The position numbers and the translations under genes are program-made. Source: Erodium maritimum (Eukaryota > Streptophyta > Magnoliopsida > Geraniales > Geraniaceae). Taken from it: DNA of 64,000 bases. The stretch spans positions 83,560,523-83,624,522 of the forward strand of contig OY997589.1 of NCBI GenBank assembly GCA_963921825.1. Reading direction: 5' to 3'. Numbering within the stretch: position 1 is the first letter of the stretch; the number at the start of each line of letters is the position of its first letter. Positions 34,850-47,335 of the stretch are shown here, one piece after another. The notes below the pieces were generated by a model. That model was not told the DNA's origin, searched no databases, and was given only the letters and a program-made list of their open reading frames with translations.

Positions 34850-35893
34850 CGTTATCTATATTTTTATTACACAAATAGACTACAAGCATAAAGTTGTGTT
34901 GCTTGAGTTGCAAAAGTGGCCCAAAAACTAACCAGAGATCGTAGGTTGTACTAGTTGAGTTGGTAAAACATGATTCATAGACCAATAAGTTGTGGTATTG
35001 AATCACGCTATTAGACTTTTCTTGAAAAATTATATATTTATTTCGTGGGTACACTTACTAACGGGGCGGGTTTGGGGTCGGGAGTACCAGCCTCGGCCCC
35101 GATCAACGTCATGTTGGTGAAATTCCCCGCCTTGAACCCGCCCCGATCGGGGTGTGGGAATCGGTTCCTCATCAAGGTCGGGTTATTTTGTCATCGTTAG
35201 ATAGAAACAGAGTCCATATGTCCATTATATTCTCCATTAGACAAGGTCGAGCCGGGAAAGAGCCAACACGAGGAATTATGGAGGGGGAAGGAGAAACCAT
35301 CAGGGGCTGGAAAAAACTCACGCTCCACAAAGAAGAGGAAGGAATCAGAGCCTTCAACATCGAGTCCTGAAGACCCACCAAGTGGCATGTTGGGGGGAAG
35401 ATATGGATCTGGTGCAACAAGTGAGGACCTTTTCCAAGGGAGGGGGTACCCTATCTAGGGTGGTGTCGACACCACCAGGAATAAGTTCGCCTCATGTCAC
35501 GTAGGATAAATCAACACACACAGAGCTCTCACATCTATCTAAGGGAAGACATCATGCTTGATAATCAAGACATAAGACAACCTACATGCGCCAAACCAAC
35601 TCATCTAGGACGGGAAAACTAAGCCTCCTACTAAGTTGTCGAATACTTCCAGATTAGTCGTACTCACCCGATATTTTTAGTAAAACCGAATATTATTTGT
35701 TTTTCTATTGTTATTTGACCCACTAAGAATTTGTATTTCAGTTCATTATGTTCCGTGTTATGTTTTTCATGATTTTCCATTGATCATTTGATTTCTTATT
35801 CTTGTAGTCTTTAGGCATCTTTATTTTTACTCGTACCTTCAAAAATAATTTTCGTTACTATAACTTAAAGATCAATGTGAACGAAGTATTATG
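34850..35893. other. Unassigned sequence
   Basis: GC-rich stretch around 35060-35160 and short frames without known domains. No element ends found. Confidence 0.4.
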
Positions 35894-35909
35894 AGATATT
35901 CATATTTAT

Positions 35910-38071
35910 TTAATTTTTTACTAAAAAGGTGCAACTTTATTAATTTAGAAACGTGGCCAAGGAACATACTCCTTGACAATTAGGAAAGAACATACATAGA
36001 ACATATACTATTCGTAGTTCTTTAAAGTATTAGAACCGTCACTAACGGTATTGAAATGCCATATAGACCGTCATATAGGCAGGAAGAAAGGGTAGGGGAT
36101 GAGGAAACGGTACTGGTAGTCCTGCTCCAAAACCTGGCCAAGGACTGCATCAGTAGTAGGAGGCAAATATTTCACTAGGGACCCTTCCCGGAATCAGTCC
36201 CTGAAGATTGGGGGCCATATCATTCCTCCTGGAGGGGCTGTTTTCCAACCCTCACCTGATCATCCCGGGGAGCGTCAACCGTAGTCTTATTCACTCCACC
36301 GGTAGCAGTTCCTCCAATATCTCCAAGCCCAGGTGAAATGGGCGCTAAAACTTCAGTAACCCGACCACTAGAGAGCTGGCCGGTCACTAAAATTTTCAGT
36401 CGAGATCCACCTTCCTAAGCTGGGTGCACACCTGATCCTCTATACGGTTAGATACAGTTCTCGGGGAAACACACATGCTCCTTCCTCGAGACGAAGATCC
36501 CTTAAATACAGTGCTCAAGGAAGCACTCCCCAGGCCGGGTGGTACACTCGGTGGTGACTCAGTCCAAACTATTGTGTATGGCTTCACCTGCTTATCTTGC
36601 TGGAACTCCAACAGAGCGGTGTCATACCTCAGGGTACCCTGCAGCTCCAACTCATAGTTACGTACAATATGACCCATAAGCCCATAGTTGAAGCAAAAAA
36701 TTGGTAGATTAATGTAGGTGAGATCGACCTTCACGGGATCCGGTAACTCCTTGAATCGTAGTACCAGACTTCGCCTGAGAGGACGCTCCGGTAGGTGCCA
36801 ATAGCGTACATGCTCAATACCTCCCCAGCACATACCCCACTGATCGTAGGGTACCACAATACAAGCCCCTCATGCGGCCCTGATTGCTTCTCCGGTAGAT
36901 TTCGTTCGGACCAACGACGGCAGCCCCGAGCGTGGACCCAAAGCTGCATCCGGTCCAATGCGAGAAGCTCTCGAGAACACGGATTCAGATCACCGAGCAA
37001 TAGGGGTCGCCAGTCAAAACACCAGGGCTCATTACCCCAAACCCAGAAACATGCCTCCGCCGATCGGAAGTAGAAGCCGAAGAGTCCCGACCAGAGATCC
37101 TTGAGGACGAGGCCCTCTACTGCTTTCCCCTACACGGTGGTAATGATCCGGAGAAGCGTTTCCTTCCGAGGAGGCTTAACCGTCCACAACTTACCTAACA
37201 GCCCCCACTATTGACGAGCAATAATCGTGGAGGCAGCCGGAGAGAATGAGACCACGATCTCGGTCTCTTCCTCATCCTCAATGGAGTAGCTCAAAAGCCC
37301 CTCCTGAAGCGCTGTCATGGAAGCCTGCAACTCTGGTAAGGCCGTAGTAGGAAGCGATGTGGGATCATCTAGCGAAAGAGCCACCTTCCGGCCACGACCC
37401 ATGCCAGCCGGACTAGTGAGAAGCGAGGGGATGAGCGGGATTCTATCCCGGTTGGGAAGACATTGCCCTAATCCTAAAGCCTCCACCGCCTTCCTTGGGA
37501 GGACCTCCATTAGAGCCTTCCCACACGCCGGATCCCGTTGAAAAAGGGGAGAAGGATCAACCCAAGGAATCTAAACGTCGGGAGGGGTTGGCGAAGGGAT
37601 GTTGGGCTGTGGCAGCGGAGGAAGATCCAACACAGGATTACTTGTGGACAAAGTAACGGCCTTGGGCTTCCCCGGGCGTCCTCGTCGCGGCTTGGAAGAA
37701 GGTGGTGGAGTGGAGGTACCCACAGAGAAGGATACGAATGCCGTGGATGAAGAAAGGATCGGGGGAACCGCCGAAGGTGGAGAAAGCGTTGTAGGGGACC
37801 TGAATAGGGTTGACTTTGGCTTTGTCCTACGCCGTGGTTTTAAGGCCAGAGATTGCCCATCGGTCCGCGTGGTCTTCGAGAGGGAGGAATGTACCAGAGG
37901 CGACGTGACGGGGCCAACAGGGACTGCATGAGCGACTTTAGTTGTGTCGGTGAAGGAAACAGAGATGGGGAGCACCATGATCACAGAGGGTGGGCGACTA
38001 GAGCTAGGGTTTAACTCTCAATTAGCGAGATAGAGTTTTTTTTGGTCTTAACTTTTGATCAAATAATAATT
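35910..38071 (-). mobile_element. ORF1-only LINE-derived element (copy b) with 16-bp TSD
   Basis: Perfect duplications AGATATTCATATTTAT at 35894-35909 and 38072-38087 flank a minus-strand unit. It has a leader (CTCTATCTCGCTAATTGAGAG near 38030), an ORF1 pseudogene, a 3' UTR and a terminus TTAATAAAGTTGCACC. Between the zinc knuckle and the tail there is no room for endonuclease or reverse transcriptase. The clean target duplication shows the short form itself was inserted as a unit. It is homologous to copy a at 6475-8770. Confidence 0.75.
36396..37984 (-). pseudogene. DUF4283 / zinc-knuckle gag-like protein (LINE ORF1), broken
   Basis: Starts at about 37984 with a Pro/Ser/Lys-rich region that includes an AT-hook-like KPRRGRPGKPK (about 37670). 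DUF4283 follows (SIEDEEETEIVVSFSP, GLLGKLWTVKPPRKETLL, LWSGLFGFYF, PWCFDWRPLLLGDLNP), then a zinc knuckle CFNYGLMGHIVRNYE near 36660-36700, in which two of the three Cys have become Tyr. Stops occur at about 37571, 37208 and 37131 in one frame, and a frameshift near 36800 precedes the knuckle. RNA-binding gag-like role is inferred from the family. Confidence 0.75.
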
Positions 38072-38087
38072 AGATATTCATATTTAT

Positions 38088-38400
38088 CATATAACGTAAA
38101 GATCAATGTGAACGAAATATTATGAGATATTTATTTTTAAAATTTTAAATTTCTTTAATAATTGTTTTCTGATCTTGTTTATGTTGTAATTTGTATAAAA
38201 TTGATGCATTTACCCTTACAATATATATAAATCTATAACGGAAAACTATAAATCTAAGTACTCACATCTCTTAAATTTCTTTTTCTTTTTATAATTTTAA
38301 TCGTAACTATCATATTAAAGCAAGATAAAACGGATCTAAAGTAGGATAACCAGAAAATAATAAACCAGACATAACAATATATAGCTGAACTGAAATGTCC
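38088..38400. other. AT-rich sequence with duplicated flank
   Basis: AAAGATCAATGTGAACGAA plus neighbouring bases at about 38098-38135 repeats the sequence at about 35870-35905, left of the LINE insertion. This suggests the insertion split an older tandem repeat of about 60 bp. Confidence 0.55.
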
Positions 38401-40560
38401 GTACATCATGGAACCAGAAAAAAAGAATAAAAAATGCTCATAAGATGAAAATCTCCAGGTGGATGTCGGGAGAGAGAAGTTGCGATAGTGACCGAAGACA
38501 CCGGTACAACTACTCCAAACGGTGAGCTGAGACAGAACAGACCCATTTCTAGAGGGTTGACGCTGAGGCAGATTAAGTACTTTTTCGAGGATCCAGCGTG
38601 TGTCATCCTACCTTGATTGATAACCTATGGCTCTAAGAACACGAGAGTTCTGGCTCCTATGGTAGTAAAAGAATACTATGTCGGTACTTGGTAGAACCAT
38701 TATCACCATATATCTAGTGGGGTGATAGTACCCGCAGACCCTACACTGGTCCACAAACTCCTTATTAGTCGATGCGAGGGTGTTTATATTGCCCTTTGCC
38801 ACTACTCGAGACGCCCCATTGGAACATGTAGATCCATATGACTCGAAATCCTGAATTTCTCACATAGGACACTTCCTACCTGGCGGGAGGGAATTCGTAG
38901 CTAGACGGGGAACGCCCTCCATCCTTTCTTCTGTGCGACTCCTCAAGAAAGAGTTTGACGGCCTTTGGTTGACGTCCGAAGTGGCAGAGGGCCTCTTCCT
39001 CGCAATGGGGGACCATAGAGGAAAGTAAAATTCCAGATGGAGCCCCATGCCAATAAAATACCCTACTCGTGCTTGGGATGTCGTGCTTGGTTGCTAACTT
39101 CTAACGGGAAAAAGCCTAACCTACTCGGATTGACCTGCCTCCTCGTCCACCATCTTCCCTTTCACTTTCCGGTCACCTGGTACAGAGGTTCCCAGTACAA
39201 ATCCAGGGGTCTAGGTTTGAGAACCCTTCTCCCATGTGAAACCTGTTCGTCCATAGGGCCCCTCGTCCATGACCAGCCAGAGATCGAACGACCCGTGGGT
39301 TATTTGGTGTCCTTAGGGATAGACCCCTGGTACCAGGTTTGTCTGGGAACGCCGTGACCATATACCTGTTGCAACTACTCCAAAAACAATGGTATAGAAA
39401 GTTTTCATAGGTAAGATGGAGAAGGAACCGTACCTCAGATTCTGAGAGACGAAACCACAATTGGCTTTAGAGCGGGAACCACACGTCCATGAGAACTCGA
39501 ATCCTCATGAAATCACCCTAGCTCATCCAATCCGCGTCATCGTCCACAAAAAGACAGGTGCCCAACGTGCCTCCAAGTCGGAAGCCTACTTCTCAGTTCT
39601 AAGCTCCGGCCGAGAGATTGAACATGTGTAACCACACCAAAAAATGGGTGAACTTCATGTCCCTCGGGTGAATCTAAATGTGTAGATCCGCGGACATGAT
39701 TAGAGATCGATGAAAATCCCAAGGTTCCCCAACAAGAACCTGAGCCAGCTCCCTCTCCGTACAGAATATGATAAAGATCCTCCACCACGTCCGACATATG
39801 CTAGCCTGTGCGGGAGCCTAACTTGTCAACCCCCGATGGCTGGGTACATGTGAGATGCAAGGAAGAGGCCGAGAACTAGCCCGCCTCTTTGGTGCTCCAC
39901 CACGTAGCTCTCTGTCTGGATCCAACTGATCCAACGAGGTGGGAGTCGCCCTGGCCTTCCTTTGGCCATGCCTTCGCTGCCACAGTCCACCCATACCAAT
40001 TGAAAGTTCAGACTCTCTCTCCAACAAAGGAAAAGCTTTGTGTCTTGGAACGTGTCATGCTTCGCCTCCGTCCCTTAGTCCTCCTCAATAGAGCCCCATC
40101 GTATACCTAAGATCCCATCCTGTGCCTCACTATTTCCATGCATGGACGAGACCGGCCAAGGAACTCCCTCGACGCCCGTGTGCTCCAAAGAGGCCCGACG
40201 AAGGTGAACGGGCTCCATCCCCACATGCTCCCATGCCTCGGCCGCGTCCCCTTGCTAGATCCCATTAGAATAGACTCCTATACGCTCCCACCAGAGCTCC
40301 ATATTGGAGATCTCGGCCACCCAACCCGAGAGAAGGCGAGACATCCACACCCCGCATAGCAAACAACATCCCCACGCTCGTCGTTGTTGTCGACCCATCA
40401 GCGCATCAATGAGAGAGAAGGGGAGGGAATTACTGGGAGATGACTCACCGGACGGTGAATTTTTCGTTACTACCGCCGTTAGGAAAGACGAAGTACTTGT
40501 CATTTCCACTGACCCTAATTCTGCAAAAATAAAATGGGCAAACAATGTGATCTCTTAAAT
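38400..40560 (-). pseudogene. DUF4283 / zinc-knuckle LINE ORF1 remnant (copy d)
   Basis: Minus-strand translation across frames gives RIFIIFCTERELAQVLVGEP then WDFHRSLIMSA near 39690-39785, FTHFLVWLHMFNLSAG near 39600-39650, GDFMRIRVLMDV near 39500, and a degenerate zinc-knuckle-like segment (YHCFWSSCNRYMV near 39370-39400). These follow the DUF4283-plus-knuckle order of plant LINE ORF1. Many stops and frame changes are present. The region up to the frame at 40255-40545 may be its N terminus. Ends are uncertain. Confidence 0.55.
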
Positions 40561-41150
40561 TTCTTATGCTTTAGGCAAACAATAAGAAATTTAAAATATA
40601 TGATAATCTTTATTTTTTTGTTCCTTAATTATTATTTTTAAAATTTAATTTATAAGAGAATTTTTATTTGAAACTAATTGTATAAAATAGAATAAAATGA
40701 GTTCAATGATACATCAAAACATACATTTTTGATATCCAAATACTTTTTACAATTACCCTATAAGCTATCAGCTGAACCTGAGATCAGAAGAGGATGCGAT
40801 AAATGAATTAGACATATAATATTGATTCTTGTAGCACAAAATCAACTATCATATCGTTGAAACTCATACATTAACTTCATAATACTTCTTCCGAACCTTA
40901 GGGTTTCCAAACACCAAAGAGAAAATCCCTAACCATGAAAAGGGAAAACCTTAAACGTCATCAAGGGATTTCTACCATTTCGGTCGTCGATCAGACCGAG
41001 TCTAAGAGAATATACCGAATCAAAAAGACAATATCGAGCCTCTAGTTTTGTTTCAAAATCGTTTTCTCCATGTACATGGTACTATCGCCATACCTCCGTC
41101 TTCTAGTTTGTTATGCACTGGTGTTTTGAGGTTTCGATGATCATGTTTAT
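40561..41150. other. AT-rich intergenic sequence
   Basis: No supported feature. Confidence 0.45.
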
Positions 41151-41159
41151 GGTTTGGAA

Positions 41160-41638
41160 CTGCCGAAATGTTGGATAGAACACAAACCGGCAGCCGCTAC
41201 AGACTTATCAACCAAACACGCACACGGGTCTACTGAAGAAGGTCTTGGAGCAACCCTATCGGTAAGTTTGGGATCTGGGGGTTGGGACGATAACACGAGA
41301 CCTGGGGTGGCTGGTGCTGGGACGCCTCGGGAAAGCTATGGGAGCAATGTATATTTATTTCTTTTACGATTATATCTGTCTTAGTTTGAGTTATACTTTT
41401 CATTTCGGTGGTTGGACTTTTTCTTTTCTGTTTTATTCCTTTGAAATGCTGGTAAGGGGATGTCTTGAGGTATTGTCTACGATCCAAAGTAGACTGTTTC
41501 TACAGGTCCAAGATAGATGGGCTGATTACGGTCAGGCTGGACAATATCCTAGAGCTCAGGGCTTATACGCACTACTTTGTATGGTTTATATTTTACAGTA
41601 ATGCCCTTCCCCAGTTTACTCGTTTTAAAAAAAAACTA
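41160..41638 (+). mobile_element. 5'-truncated LINE tail (CGTTTTAAAA family)
   Basis: It shares TTTTCATTTCGGTG, TTTGAAATGCTGGTAAGGGGA, GATCCAAAGTAGACT and the end TTTACTCGTTTTAAAAAAAAAC with the copy ending at about 27945. Only the 3' UTR remains. Confidence 0.65.
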
Positions 41639-41839
41639 TCATACTCTTCGTTTTCCACTTCATGCATATTGCTGTATCGATGTTTTATTTATTGTTTCCT
41701 TCTATATCACCATGTCTCAAGTATAAACATTTGTTGGCTTCTTATTATGAAATTAAATAAAGAAAAAGATCTCATTCAAACCAGTGCAATGTATAATTGT
41801 TATGCATGGTGAGTTAATAACACCCCTAAGATACCAAAA

Positions 41840-44800
41840 AGACGCTCTCTTCCATATTCATAGTCGTAACCGTATTCCACCACCACCCTTGTTTTTCCTC
41901 GTCGGTGATGATCATGGCTCTAATCATGGTTGTTGTTGGCAGAGGTCCATCTTCCCTTCTTCCCTTTAACCCTCCTCCGACCTTCACCTCCTTCACCCAC
42001 TCAGGTCCCCTTTCCCCTTCTACCTCGGCTCGTCAGATCTGCTCCACCGATTGTCGGAGCTCGACGCAGACGGTGAGGGCTCAGTGGCATCTCTGCGGTC
42101 TCTACTCAGTGGGGATCTACAGTTGGAAGCTGTTGTGTTCTTCGTCTCTACTCCTTTTCCTCATGCTTCGTATGGTGTTTGGGAACCAGATCTGGTAGCC
42201 CCTGTGTCCTCTATGGATGGTGATGTCGGTGTTCGTCGTCGGATCCTAGAAGGTCTCGGGTTTTGCTCGGGGGGTCGGTTTCTATTTTTTCTCGGTTTTC
42301 CAGAGTCAAATGCCTCTTCACCACCGTCCTTTCATCTGGGCACTGGAGCTTGAGGGAGTCTAGGCTTGGGTGAATTCGTTGCCGACGGTTTTGGGCTGGT
42401 TGGTCGCCATGGTGAGTTAGTCGGAGGTTTCAGGTCCCTTCATATATTATTTCGTCGGGTTCTATCAACAGTTCGGCTCTCCGCTCGAAGTAGTGCAGAT
42501 TTTGGAGGTGCTATGTGGTTGGCCTCGGTGATCTGCTGGAGCTCAATGGCTCGGCTCCTAGACTGTAGTTGGTCATGGCTTCTTTCGCTGGTCTTGCTCG
42601 GTTTGTTCTTTGCTCGATAAAGGTTTCGGTTTCTTTTCTTTTCTGGCTTCCTTCTTCTTTATGTGCTTTGATTTTGTTGTTGGGTGGTGCTGCCCCATCG
42701 GTGTTGAAGATTAGTTAGGGTACTGTTTTTGGAGACTCTCCTGTAGGCCTGTGAAGATTTTGTTTTCGTTGCCTCCGCTTTTGTATTTTCCACTAATTAT
42801 GGTTCCTCCTTACTTAGTCACTTTTTATCTTCCTTCCATGGTCAGATAAAGATTGGTAGTCAAAGAGTTTAACTCTCCGTTTGGATCGTTGGATTGTGGT
42901 GCCTTCTAGCGGGTTATCTCGGATAACCGAGCAGTGTTTAGAGGGCTGTCATTGAGGTTTCTACATAGGTATTTGGTTCTCTCCTACCTGGTTCATAGTC
43001 TAGGTGGCTCATTGAGCTCGGGGCTAAAGCTCTCTTTCCCGTTTTTCGTCTATGATTTGAGGGTTTTTAGTTCTGAATCCCCGTTTAGGGTTGACTGTTG
43101 GTGTAGGCCTTGGTTTGGAACTTCTAGTAGGTTCCAAGTAGTGTTCGACGCGGGAATTAGGGCTTTTTTCGCAAGTGGAGAGTTCTCTCGGTAGTTTGTT
43201 ACTAGGGATCGAGGTTTCGATGAACGATAGTTTATAGGCTTCCGACCTTCCCCTCCTTCACCGACTGAGGTCCCCATTTCCCCTTTTGCCTCAGCTCGTC
43301 AGATCTGCCCCATTGGTTGTTGGAGCTCGACGCAGACGGTGATGGCTTAGTGGCATCTTTGCAGTCTCTTCTTAGTGGGGATCTGCAGTTGGAAGCTGTC
43401 GTGTTCTTCGTCTCTACTCCTCCTCATGCTTCGTATGGTTTTTGGGAGCCAGATCTGGTAGCGCTACGCCCTTTATGGATGGTGCTATCGGAGTTCGTCG
43501 TCAGATCCTCGAAGGTCTCGGGTTTTGCTCGGGGGATCGGTTTCTACTTTTTCTCGGTTTGCCAGAGTCAGATGCCTCTTCACCACCATCCTTTCGTCAG
43601 GGCATTGGAGCTCGAGGGAGTCTGGTCTTGGGTGAATTTATTGCCAGCGGTCTTGGGCTGGTCGGTCGCCATGGGGAATTAGTCGGAGGTTTCAGGTCCC
43701 TTCATATCTGATTTCGTCGGGTTCTATCAACGGTTTGGCTCTCTGCTCGGAGTAATGCATATTTTAAAGGTGCTCCGTTGCTGGCCTCGGTTATCTGCTG
43801 GAGCTCAGTGGCTCAGTTCCTTGATCGTAGTTGGTCATGGCTTCTTTTTCCGGTCTTGCTCGGTTTGTTCTTTGCTCGATGAAGGTTTCAGTTCCTTCTC
43901 TTTTCTGGCTTCCTTCTTCTTTATGTGATTTGATTTTGTGGTTGGGTGCTGCTGCCAAATTAGTGTTGAAGATTAGCTAGGGTATTGCTTTTGGACACTT
44001 TCCTGTAGGCTTTTGAAGATTTCGTTTTCGTTGCCTGCACTTTTGTAGTTTCTTCTAATTATGGTTCCTCCTTACTTAGTCACTTCTGATCTTCGTTCCA
44101 TGGTCGGACAAAGATTGGTAGTCAAAGAGTCTAACTCTCCGTTTGGATCGTTGGATTGTGTTGTTTTCTAGAGGGTTATCTCAGATAACCGAGCAGTGGT
44201 TGGAGGTCTGTCATTGAGGTTTGTACAAAGGTATTTGGTTCTCTCTTGTCTGGTTCATAGTCTAGGTGTCTCATTGAGCTCGGGGCTAAAGCTCTCTTTT
44301 CCGTTTTTCGTCAACTGTTTGAGGGTTTTTAGTTAAGAATCCCCGTTTACGGTTGACTATTGGTGTAGGCCTTGGTTGGGAACTTCTAGTAGGTTCTGAG
44401 TTGTGTTCAGCGCAAAAATATGGGCTTTTATCGCAAGTGGAGAGTTCTATCGGTAGTTTGTTGCTGAGGATCGAGGTTCCGATGAACGATAGTTCACAGG
44501 CTTCACAGGTTGTCGTCTCTATTCCTTTGGGCTTTGTGTTGGTAAAATTTGGATATCAAATATTTTTTTACGTGCTTCATTGTAGAAAAATCAGGGTTAT
44601 AGACCTTATAAGCAGACGTAGTTAGCTTCTTTGCTCTTAATGGTTGCAAAATTTGGGTATTTAGACCTCTTTCATTGTATCTCCCCTTGTTGGGGTTGTC
44701 TTGAGGCTGAGCTATATGCCAGTGCTTGCGTCTGTTTCTGGTTGTGGTTTATTTTCCAGGTCTATAGTTAGACCACCTTCTTGTATCTATTCAAGTGGTT

Positions 44801-44928
44801 CGAGGTGTCGGTGGCAAACTCTTGTTGGTTGTAGCTTTCAGGGTTCATCCCTCGTTCTTTGTTTTCTTTTCGAAAACAAGGTCCTTTTAATTTAAATTTG
44901 TATTGCTGATCAAAAAATAAAAACGAGT
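41840..44928 (+). mobile_element. A-tailed retroelement with internal 1.27-kb tandem duplication
   Basis: The 3' end TTCGAAAACAAGGTCCTTTTAATT then TATTGCTGATCAAAAAA belongs to the GATAAAA-tail family. Most of the body consists of two direct copies, about 41972-43237 and 43238-44505, offset by about 1265 bp. Frames such as 42051-42353 and 43317-43682 are the same translation in both copies (ELDADG, SLLSGDLQLEAVVFFVST) but match no domain I know. Confidence 0.6.
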
Positions 44929-44929
44929 G

Positions 44930-46280
44930 TCATGTAAATTTTAAAAATGAATTTATCAGATCATACTCTACATTAAAGTGAAAATAAATATTAGAAAACG
45001 ATCAAATGACAAGTATGTGTTAATGATAAAATACCCTTACTTTTGTAGGCAAAATATAATCTAAAAAACTATGCCTCCAGGTTCCTCTTCTCCTTCTTCC
45101 ATCTCTTTTCTCCTATCGCGTCGTCACCTACAACTCTTCCCGTGTCGGTTTTATTGAGAATCCACCTTTCTCCTTCCTAACCCTCGCTGGTTTGACTAAT
45201 CTGAGCAGCGTTGTCTTCGTGCTTCCTGCTAGTCATGACAAGTCACGATGTCCTCCCACGTACCACCATAATAGTTGAGCCACTCCCCACCCACTTGGTG
45301 CCATCATCTCCTCGTGTCATGCCGCCGACCCCACCTTGAGGATTTATAAAACCGATCCGCCCGAAGAAGAAGCTAGACCATCCATCTCGTCCTCTGTCCT
45401 CCTCACGATCAACACCATCACTGCTTGTTCCTTCCTCCACTCTATCGATGTAGATCATGATTGTCACCATCGTACCTATATTGGGTGCGCTTGAGCGGGT
45501 TTCTGCGATCTACATTGCTATCGTTGTCGAGGAGCACTAGGTCAGGGACGTAGAATACTCCACTCCTATTGAGATCTCTCCACCCGAACGTGTGACTGAC
45601 CACCTCCCTTTATCAGTGATCCGAACAACCGAGTCCACCGTTGGGAAAACTGTACACGATTTGACCTACCCATTTCAGAGGGGAGGAAGTACTAGAGCGT
45701 CATTCCTGGCCATTGACATGTTGGCATTGCTCCCATCACGGTGGCAGTTGGCTTAGCCACCTTACATGGTTCACCATTCTTCTATTCGAAGAAGCCCTCC
45801 ACAAACCTCCACAACAGTCTCATTGAAGGGATGCCACGAGATCGGAGACACCTCTTTTTGAGTTCAAGCCGAAAACATTTGTCGCAAGCCACTCCCACCG
45901 ATATCGGCTGCTCTGGATAGAAGAGGAATGTTGGGGGTCTCCTGAATAATCTCCTGGTTAGCCAAACTTTGGCTTCCCGCTCCTCTGGGACAGAAGACCG
46001 TGATCACAATCCAAGATCTCCTTCCAACCACGATAGCACGTCCGCGATGCTGGAAGCGCGTGTGCTTTGCTTGGTACCACCGCCTCACACTCCGGAGGCC
46101 ACATGACCAAGTGAAGCTGGTGCAACACAAGATCTCCTGGTTAACCAAGAGAAGCTTCTCGTGTGCTCCCGACACCTGCTCGTGCCACGGGCTAGGGCAT
46201 TGGCTTACCCTGGAATCTCTCAGGCGAGGACTACACAACAACCTCACCCAAGACAATGAGTGGGTCACCGAGCATTGAGG
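44930..46280. other. Unassigned sequence
   Basis: Leader-like CT-rich sequence at about 45070-45200 and frames at 45864-46313 (minus) and 46000-46278 (plus) without recognisable domains. The right half may be the 5' part of the LTR that ends at 48861. Confidence 0.35.
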
Positions 46281-47165
46281 ATCCCTCCTCAAAATCACTA
46301 CCATCTTCTTCATCTCAACAATCTAGAGGTAATGGAACTCTCTAATCCTCATTTCTCTTCATCTCTTTTCATGGGTTTTGGGTGAAATTGCTAGATGTTG
46401 TTGGGTTTGAGTAGAAATGGTGGGAGATGTTGTTGATGAGAAGCTTTGTTGGGTTTTTGTTGAGAAATCATTAGTTTGTTGGAGCTTTTGAGTTGGGTTT
46501 GATTTGATGAATCATTGGAAACTTGTTTGTGTGTTGATTCCTACCATGGGTATATGAGAATTGAAGGATTTGGACTGTTTTGGGAGTTGGAAGGGGTCAA
46601 ATTTGGGGTTTGAAGGTGGTTTTTCGGAGAAAAGGAGGGCTTTTGGTCATTTGACACATCTAGGTATTATATGAGTTTGGAAAAGCAAAATCAACTCATT
46701 TCTTTTGGTGTAGCCGAAATTTGGAGGAGGAGCAAGGGAGAAGAGCTCCCATGGAGCTTTGAAGGAAAATCAAGGAAGAAGAGGCCACTTGAAGTCTTCC
46801 TCTAGCCATCCCTCCTCAAAATCACTACCATCTTCTTCATCTCAACAATCTAGAGGTAATGGAACTCTCTAATCCTCATTTCTCTTCATCTCTTTTCATG
46901 GGTTTTGGGTGAAATTGCTAGATGTTGTTGGGTTTGAGTAGAAATGGTGGGAGATGTTGTTGATGAGAAGCTTTGTTGGGTTTTTGTTGAGAAATCATTA
47001 GTTTGTTGGAGCTTTTGAGTTGGGTTTGATTTGATGAATCATTGGAAACTTGTTTGTGTGTTGATTCCTACCATAGGTAGAGGAGTATTGAAGGATTTGG
47101 ACTGTTTTGGGAGTTGGAAGGGGTAAAATTTGGGGTTTGAAGGTGGTTTTTCGGAGAAAAGGAGC
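46281..47165 (+). repeat. 358-bp direct repeats separated by about 169 bp
   Basis: 46281-46638 and 46808-47165 are almost identical, from ATCCCTCCTCAAAATCACTA to TTTTTCGGAGAAAAGGAG. The repeat lies inside the LTR. Confidence 0.9.
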
Positions 47166-47194
47166 TGGAGGTTGAAGAAGGGCGAAACTGCCCT

Positions 47195-47335
47195 GGTGCG
47201 CCACGGATCCGTGACGGATCCCGTGACGGGCGACGTCACGGCTCCGTGAGGGAGTCCGTGACGACACTCGTCACGGCTCCGTGATGGTAACCGTGATGGT
47301 TGGCCTCACGGATCCGTGACCAGGTCCGTGGCAGA
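47195..47335. repeat. Cluster of CACGG..CCGTG inverted motifs
   Basis: At least five short palindromic units of the type CACGGATCCGTGA, CACGGCTCCGTGA or GTCACGGCTCCGTGA occur within about 140 bp, just after the 358-bp repeats. Confidence 0.75.
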
